From the NCBI GenBank assembly GCA_028715865.1, contig JAQUQY010000038.1, positions 1 to 10,017 on the forward strand: a stretch of 10,017 nt of DNA, written 5' to 3'. Positions 6,355 to 10,017 of this stretch are shown piece after piece; within the stretch, counting starts at the first letter, position 1; the number at the start of each line of letters is the position of its first letter. Below the pieces are notes generated by a model that searched no databases, was not told the origin of the DNA, and saw only the letters and a program-made list of their open reading frames with translations. This stretch comes from Syntrophales bacterium (GTDB lineage: Bacteria; Desulfobacterota; Syntrophia; Syntrophales; UBA2210). The position numbers and the translations under genes were made by a program.

Positions 6355-7326
6355 TCAGTCGCCACTTCCCATAAGCGACACGTCACCGGTTATAATCCTC
6401 CTCCTGCTACCGTAGCCCTGTTCCAGTATGAGCGCGCCGTCAATGTCGATATCGACGGCTTTCCCCTCTACAGGATCCCCGCCTCCTGTGATCATGACAT
6501 TACGGCCCAGAGTGGCGCTCTGGTTTTTCCACCGGAGCCGGAAAGGCTCGAATCCTTCATATTGGAACCGTTCCATCGCTTTTTCCAGTTCGTAAAGAAC
6601 GTCCTGCAGTAACTTCAACCGTGATACCTCATGATTCGATCCGCCGGACAGAGATACGGACATGCCTTTAATATCGGCAGGGAAATCTGAGGGCGCCGTG
6701 TTGACGTTGATGCCGATTCCAAGAACCACCCAGTTAATCCTGTCCACTTCGGCGTTCATTTCCGCCAGTATGCCTGCCGCTTTGCGTTCCCCGATCATGA
6801 GGTCATTGGGCCATTTTAATCGTGGCAAAAGTGAAGTGCTGCATTCTATGGCCAGGAGGAGGGCGACTCCGGCCACGAGTGGTATCTGCGTGGCGCTGGA
6901 GATGCTGATTTGAGGACGAAGGATAATAGAAAAATACAGGCCTCCCGGGGGAGAAACCCAGGTACGGCCCATCCGCCCGCGCCCGCCGGTCTGCCTTTCG
7001 GCAACTACAAGTGTTCCCTCAGGATATCCTTTGTTGGCAAGGTTTTTGGCATGATCTTGCGTTGAAGGAATTGTCTCGAGAGACACAATCTTACGTCCCA
7101 GAACGCGGGTTTTCAGGCCCGCTAAAATCTCTTCTTCTATGAGACGGTCAGGGACGCTAACCAGCGAGTAGCCGCATCGGGGCGACGAAGCTATCTCGTA
7201 TCCCTCGCGCCTTAGCTGCTTCACGTATTTCCACACGGACGTTCGGGAAACTCCCAGCTCATCCGCCAGAGCTTCCCCGGAGACGATGCGTCCCTGTTTC
7301 AATGAGTTGAGAACGGCATTTTTCAT
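6355..7326 (-). CDS. birA: Bifunctional biotin-protein ligase and biotin repressor
   Basis: BirA activates biotin to biotinyl-5'-AMP, attaches it to biotin carboxyl carrier protein, and in its DNA-binding form represses biotin genes. This 323-residue protein has the full bifunctional layout. A winged helix-turn-helix lies at 1-60 (SGEALADELGVSRTSVWKYV, 16-35; wing GYSLV). The catalytic domain shows SLETIPSTQDHAK (82-94), the biotinyl-adenylate loop GGRGRMGRTW (114-123), KWPNDLMI (171-178), KAAGILAE (182-189) and GIGINVN (203-209). A C-terminal SH3-like domain spans about 270-323. The intact N-terminal domain predicts that it regulates DNA, and a matching operator lies directly upstream. The ATG at 7326 has no Shine-Dalgarno, but starting later would remove the first helix of the DNA-binding domain. 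No biotin synthesis or transport gene is in the window. Confidence 0.96.
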   Translation of the reverse strand: MKNAVLNSLKQGRIVSGEALADELGVSRTSVWKYVKQLRREGYEIASSPRCGYSLVSVPDRLIEEEILAGLKTRVLGRKIVSLETIPSTQDHAKNLANKGYPEGTLVVAERQTGGRGRMGRTWVSPPGGLYFSIILRPQISISSATQIPLVAGVALLLAIECSTSLLPRLKWPNDLMIGERKAAGILAEMNAEVDRINWVVLGIGINVNTAPSDFPADIKGMSVSLSGGSNHEVSRLKLLQDVLYELEKAMERFQYEGFEPFRLRWKNQSATLGRNVMITGGGDPVEGKAVDIDIDGALILEQGYGSRRRIITGDVSLMGSGD

Positions 7327-7333
7327 TGATTGG

Positions 7334-7363
7334 CTTATATTCTGAAAAGCAACTGATTGTCAA
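7334..7363 (-). promoter_or_regulatory. Predicted birA promoter, -35 inside the BirA operator
   Basis: On the minus strand TTGACA (7363-7358, perfect) is followed by 18 bases and TATAAG (7339-7334, five of six). The TTGACA is part of the birA-proximal arm of the palindrome, so a bound BirA dimer should block RNA polymerase. The expected start, 6-8 bases past the -10, falls at 7326-7328, essentially on the birA ATG. No Shine-Dalgarno precedes that ATG. A leaderless or nearly leaderless message is therefore inferred. Confidence 0.6.
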
Positions 7364-7389
7364 CCAAATGGATTGTTGTGGTTGACAAT
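7356..7389. promoter_or_regulatory. BirA operator (perfect palindrome)
   Basis: ATTGTCAACC (7356-7365), a 14-base spacer, and GGTTGACAAT (7380-7389): perfect 10-bp arms. Known bacterial BirA sites follow TTGTAAACC, 14-16 bases, GGTTTACAA; this site differs only by a symmetric A-to-C/T-to-G change in each arm and has an allowed spacing. It lies 30 bases upstream of birA, whose product has an intact DNA-binding domain. The site is seen directly; binding by this BirA is inferred from pattern and position. Confidence 0.8.
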
Positions 7390-7433
7390 TTGCGGGAACA
7401 GTTCAGCTTGGGCAAGGCAGGAGGAATGGATTT

Positions 7434-7667
7434 CTAACGAAGATAGTTTGCCAGCAGGACTGCCAAAAAAAGAATCACTACGAGAAATATCTGCCACCGG
7501 AACTGCCGTATCCATTTCTCACGGTCATCGATGTACTTTGAATTGATGCCTGTTATGTAAAAAATTATGGGACGGTGATCCCTGGTTTTTCGGTGCGATT
7601 CATAAAGGGAGTCGGCGGAAAACCAGAGAAGCACCGCCGCCGCAATAACTATAACAATGAGTATCAT
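7434..7667 (-). CDS. Small two-helix membrane protein, unknown function
   Basis: A 77-residue protein I do not recognise. It has a hydrophobic N-terminal helix (1-17, ILIVIVIAAAVLLWF) and a second helix near the C-terminus (59-75). They flank a polar, charged middle (18-58) rich in Arg, Lys, Asp and Tyr, including SLYESHRKTRDHRP and SKYIDDREKWIRQFRW. Because the N-terminal helix has no preceding positive charge, the charged loop may face the cytoplasm with both ends outside, or the helices may form a hairpin; the sequence does not decide. The ATG at 7667 is preceded by a weak GGAAA. It lies 67 bases after the sensor kinase on the same strand with no terminator between, so co-transcription is plausible. 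The hydrophobic pattern supports it as real, but family support is lacking. Confidence 0.6.
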   Translation of the reverse strand: MILIVIVIAAAVLLWFSADSLYESHRKTRDHRPIIFYITGINSKYIDDREKWIRQFRWQIFLVVILFLAVLLANYLR

Positions 7668-7734
7668 ATTTTCCGTTTCCGCGTGCCTTTGTTATGGCTA
7701 GAAAAGGTTGCTCTCAATACATTGAAACTTAAGA

Positions 7735-8991
7735 TTATTGTGCTGTGCTTTCCTGTTGCGGGTTTACCGGAAGATAAATTTTGAAGGTTGTCCCTGCTTC
7801 TTCATGATTGTCCGTTTTCCTCCGTCCCGACGACTCCACTGTAATAATACCGTTGTGATTCTTGACTATGGAGTAGGATACGGCGAGTCCCAAGCCTATT
7901 CCCCGGCCCGCATCCCGCTTTGTCGTGAAATAGGGGTCGAATATTCGTGTCAGATCATCTTCTCCTATGCCATAACCGCTGTCTTTGATGGTCACCTTAA
8001 CGTAGTCTCCGGGTCTAAGAGGCGGCATTTCTTTGCCTATATTCACGTTTTCGGCGACAAGCTTAAAAATCCCGCCATTGGGCATGGAGTCGACGGAGTT
8101 CTGGATTATATTCTGAAACACTTGGCGCAGCTGCTTGATGTCACCATGCACAGGCCACAGATCAGGTGGCATGGAGACACAAACCTTAAGGTCTTTACTT
8201 TCTTTGATTGACTCGACAACATCCGTTAAAAGGCCGTCTATGGGCTCTGTTTTTCGTAATGGAAATCCACCCCTGGAAAAGGTGATTAACTTATGGGCCA
8301 ACTCCTTGGCCTGCAGACCCGCCTTTTCAGCGATTGCCAAACCCTCTTCCAGAATCTTGTCTTCATCGTCCATGGAGATTTTGGCCAGGAATATATTGCG
8401 GAGGATGGCCGAAAGAAGGCTGTCGAAATCCTCGGCAACACCGCTGGCGAAGGTGCCAAGGGATTCCAGCTTCTTCATCCTTAACAGTTCATCCTCAGCA
8501 TGTTTGCGGTCTGTAATGTCTTCCAGTGTTTCTATCGCGCCTGATATTCTGCCTCGGGAATCTCTGATAGCGGCCGCGGTTATGCGAATCCACTTCCCGT
8601 TTTTTCCCAGGTCCGGGAAAAACCCTGTTGCTTCATAGGCGTCTTTGATGAGGCCTGACTTTATAAAGTTGTCGGGATACCACTGGTAGCCTGTGTCCAG
8701 AGCTTCGTCCACGATCAGATCGGCGAGGCAGGGTCTCTCCTGCCGGTAGAAGGCCATCCAGTGCTTATTGGTGCCGGCGATTTCCTTCAGCTTGATGCCG
8801 CTTAAAACTTCAAGAGCCTTATTCCAATATAAAACGGTGTGGTTCTTACGAATAACAAATGTAGGAATCGGAGATCCCTGTATTATGCTGTGATAAGTCC
8901 TTTCATTTTCAATTCTTTGCCAAAGCGAGTACCCCAGGCTTGCAAAGGCGGTGAGAAAGACTCCCAGAAGAAATGCCAACAGCAGGTTCAT
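7735..8991 (-). CDS. PAS-domain sensor kinase with the catalytic His replaced
   Basis: A 418-residue membrane-attached two-component-type kinase. One N-terminal helix (2-22) is followed by a cytoplasmic PAS domain (about 32-160; ends GAIETLEDITDRKHAEDEL) and a HisKA-like helix pair (about 170-240). A HATPase domain follows with N-box QVFQNIIQNSVDSMPNGG (290-307), G1 DSGYGIG (337-343), FDPYFTTK (351-358) and G2 GRGIGLGLA (362-370). The H-box is abnormal: LGTFASGVAEDFDSLL (178-193) puts Glu187 where family members have the phosphorylated His (usual A-H-D-F-N-N), and Ser191 replaces the H+4 Asn/Thr used for phosphatase activity. Autophosphorylation by the usual route is therefore unlikely, although ATP binding looks preserved. 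No response regulator is adjacent. The ATG at 8991 has only a weak GGGG upstream. Family placement is firm; the biochemical role is open. Confidence 0.92.
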   Translation of the reverse strand: MNLLLAFLLGVFLTAFASLGYSLWQRIENERTYHSIIQGSPIPTFVIRKNHTVLYWNKALEVLSGIKLKEIAGTNKHWMAFYRQERPCLADLIVDEALDTGYQWYPDNFIKSGLIKDAYEATGFFPDLGKNGKWIRITAAAIRDSRGRISGAIETLEDITDRKHAEDELLRMKKLESLGTFASGVAEDFDSLLSAILRNIFLAKISMDDEDKILEEGLAIAEKAGLQAKELAHKLITFSRGGFPLRKTEPIDGLLTDVVESIKESKDLKVCVSMPPDLWPVHGDIKQLRQVFQNIIQNSVDSMPNGGIFKLVAENVNIGKEMPPLRPGDYVKVTIKDSGYGIGEDDLTRIFDPYFTTKRDAGRGIGLGLAVSYSIVKNHNGIITVESSGRRKTDNHEEAGTTFKIYLPVNPQQESTAQ

Positions 8992-9236
8992 GAGCAGCTA
9001 CCCCGTTAAAATTAAACAGCAATATACTTAGTCAGTCATATTTGCGATATGTAGATTTCATGCTCAGATTTTTTTGTTGGACAATAATGAGCCCAATCAT
9101 AAAAATTTATACTTTACCCACGATATCGATGAAATTTGCCACATAACACATTATCCCTTCTCTGTCTTTATGATATTGATAAGTACAAGCTTGTTTTTAA
9201 ACCTCTACCATTCAGAGATTCCAGGTTGAAAAGGTT
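8992..9236. other. AT-rich intergenic region upstream of the sensor kinase
   Basis: This 245-base region is visibly richer in A and T than its flanks and codes for nothing recognisable. It should hold the sensor kinase promoter. Candidate -10 elements on the minus strand are TATAAA (near 9107-9112) and TATATT (near 9022-9027), but both lack a convincing -35. Two perfect palindromes, CGATATCG (9121-9128) and ACAAGCTTGT (9185-9194), could be protein sites or chance. A weak stem with AACCT/AGGTT arms (9200-9227) follows the GlmU-like gene without a proper T-tract. Confidence 0.4.
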
Positions 9237-10001
9237 TTAAAGTCTCAGTATTACTTGAGCATTTTCTTTAATCCATTTTGTGGTCGCAGCAAGCCAGGCC
9301 GTCCCCAGGGCCGCCGTATTTTCTTCCAGGCCACTTATGGCTTCAAGGTAGTCCTGTCCGGGCGACTTTTCGAATGCTCCGAGAAAAACATGACGTTCTT
9401 TCTCTGCCATGTTTTCTTCTTCTGCTGTGGCTAAAAAATCCCGGAAGTCAGGCCAGGCTTGGCGGAATTTATTTTGTGATTCGACTGTAGCCGGGTTGTC
9501 TTTACTGCTACTGATTCTGTCGGGATTTTCTGCGTAGCGGCCCATTTTTTCGGCCAGAACTCCAAGCCTATTGATCCTTTCGGAAAGGGCCAGGTTAAGC
9601 GTTTCCATGGCGCCCTCATAGAGTGCCGGACCAAAATCCAGGTCATGGAAAAAGTTTCGCCTTACATGGCGGTACCATGACTTGAGGGCGATGATGTTTC
9701 CTATATACTCGATATTGTTATTAATTATTCGATCGGGATTGCCGTAGAGCCCCTCGTGAAAAGGTTTTATGATGAGTCTATTACTGCCGGCTCCGGAATA
9801 AAGGCAGCCATCGTCAAGGTCCTCACGCAGAATTGTCCCGGCGGCTACCACCGTTCCATAGCCAATCCGAAGGGGACCAACTATGCCTCCCTGGCCTCCC
9901 AGAAAGATGGGCCGTTCCCTGAGCATGACACCCCGCGGCACGTCACCGATGAGAGAGGCCGTAGCCTTGTCCTGGTTGGGCGTGAAATTGAAGTGAATAT
10001 A
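9237..10001 (-). CDS. GlmU-like left-handed beta-helix protein, C-terminal part
   Basis: This frame is open from the right end of real sequence (10001) to a stop at 9237, giving 254 residues that lack the N-terminus. The first 75 residues are a hexapeptide (left-handed beta-helix) segment: YIHFNFTPNQDKATAS, LIGDVPRGVML, IFLGGQGGIVGPLRIGYGTV, VAAGTILREDL. This resembles the acetyl/acyltransferase end of sugar-nucleotide enzymes such as GlmU, and I read it as a UDP-GlcNAc pyrophosphorylase-like protein. The remainder is helical and polar, with GLYGNPDRIINNNIEYIGNI and ERINRLGVLAEKMGRY, and ends in VILRL. This long helical tail is not part of classical GlmU. A GTG at 9941 could be mistaken for a start, but homologous-looking sequence continues upstream of it. 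It is the most upstream gene of the minus-strand series. Substrate unknown. Confidence 0.75.
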   Translation of the reverse strand, partial: YIHFNFTPNQDKATASLIGDVPRGVMLRERPIFLGGQGGIVGPLRIGYGTVVAAGTILREDLDDGCLYSGAGSNRLIIKPFHEGLYGNPDRIINNNIEYIGNIIALKSWYRHVRRNFFHDLDFGPALYEGAMETLNLALSERINRLGVLAEKMGRYAENPDRISSSKDNPATVESQNKFRQAWPDFRDFLATAEEENMAEKERHVFLGAFEKSPGQDYLEAISGLEENTAALGTAWLAATTKWIKENAQVILRL

Positions 10002-10002
10002 G

Positions 10003-10017
10003 AGATCGGAAGAGCAC
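10003..10017 (+). other. Illumina TruSeq adapter remnant at contig end
   Basis: The final 15 bases, AGATCGGAAGAGCAC, are identical to the beginning of the standard Illumina TruSeq adapter. They sit exactly at the terminus, which is where untrimmed adapter is expected. They are not genomic and should be excluded from the truncated gene at this end. Confidence 0.95.

Noticed and set aside
7421..7437. Strong Shine-Dalgarno (GGAGG) followed by an ATG on the plus strand
   Set aside because: The reading frame is Met-Asp-Phe and then stop; it overlaps the end of the minus-strand membrane protein and leads nowhere.
9121..9194. Palindromes CGATATCG and ACAAGCTTGT in the AT-rich spacer
   Set aside because: They are short, different from each other, and not placed relative to a convincing promoter; listed only in the spacer description.
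1..10017. Mobile element, phage defence cassette or CRISPR array
   Set aside because: No transposase, integrase, terminal repeats, repeat-spacer pattern or defence-type domain set was seen; gene content is housekeeping and codon use looks uniform by eye.

Overview
The window looks like a piece of a Gram-negative bacterial chromosome, at an unassigned position. The Gram-negative call rests on a lipoprotein-anchored murein transglycosylase of the MltC type and on predicted exported or membrane-tethered envelope proteins. The mix (MltC, RF3, a COG2509-type FAD dehydrogenase, a PAS sensor kinase, a GlmU-like beta-helix protein) would fit a Desulfobacterota-like lineage. This is a weak inference, because no ribosomal or lineage-specific marker is present. 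The last 15 bases match the start of the Illumina TruSeq adapter, so the window is the end of a short-read contig and its right edge is not biological.

Layout, left to right. A truncated release factor 3 gene (prfC, minus strand) runs off the left edge. A roughly 300-base divergent spacer follows; it holds a plausible promoter and a 7-bp dyad in front of a plus-strand mltC-type lytic transglycosylase. Convergent to it is a small GIY-YIG protein of the UPF0213 kind (minus). A divergent spacer then leads into a plus-strand membrane-tethered HExxH metallopeptidase, which ends at a probable intrinsic terminator. From there to the right edge every gene is on the minus strand. In coordinate order these are the FAD dehydrogenase, radC, birA, a 77-residue two-helix membrane protein, a PAS sensor kinase and the C-terminal part of a GlmU-like protein. 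Transcription runs right to left, so the GlmU-like gene is furthest upstream.

Most of the content is housekeeping: translation termination, cell-wall turnover, DNA-repair-associated RadC, and biotin attachment and regulation. No insertion sequence, phage gene, CRISPR array, tRNA or rRNA was seen, and I found no undescribed multi-gene system. Two points are worth following. (1) The sensor kinase keeps its ATP-binding N, G1 and G2 motifs, but its H-box reads A-E-D-F-D-S instead of A-H-D-F-N-N: the phosphoacceptor histidine is a glutamate and the H+4 residue is also changed. It looks like a degenerate or repurposed histidine kinase. (2) birA is preceded by a perfect BirA-type palindrome (10-bp arms, 14-bp spacer). 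One arm contains the TTGACA of birA's own predicted promoter, whose expected transcription start falls almost on the birA ATG. This suggests autorepression of a leaderless or nearly leaderless birA message.
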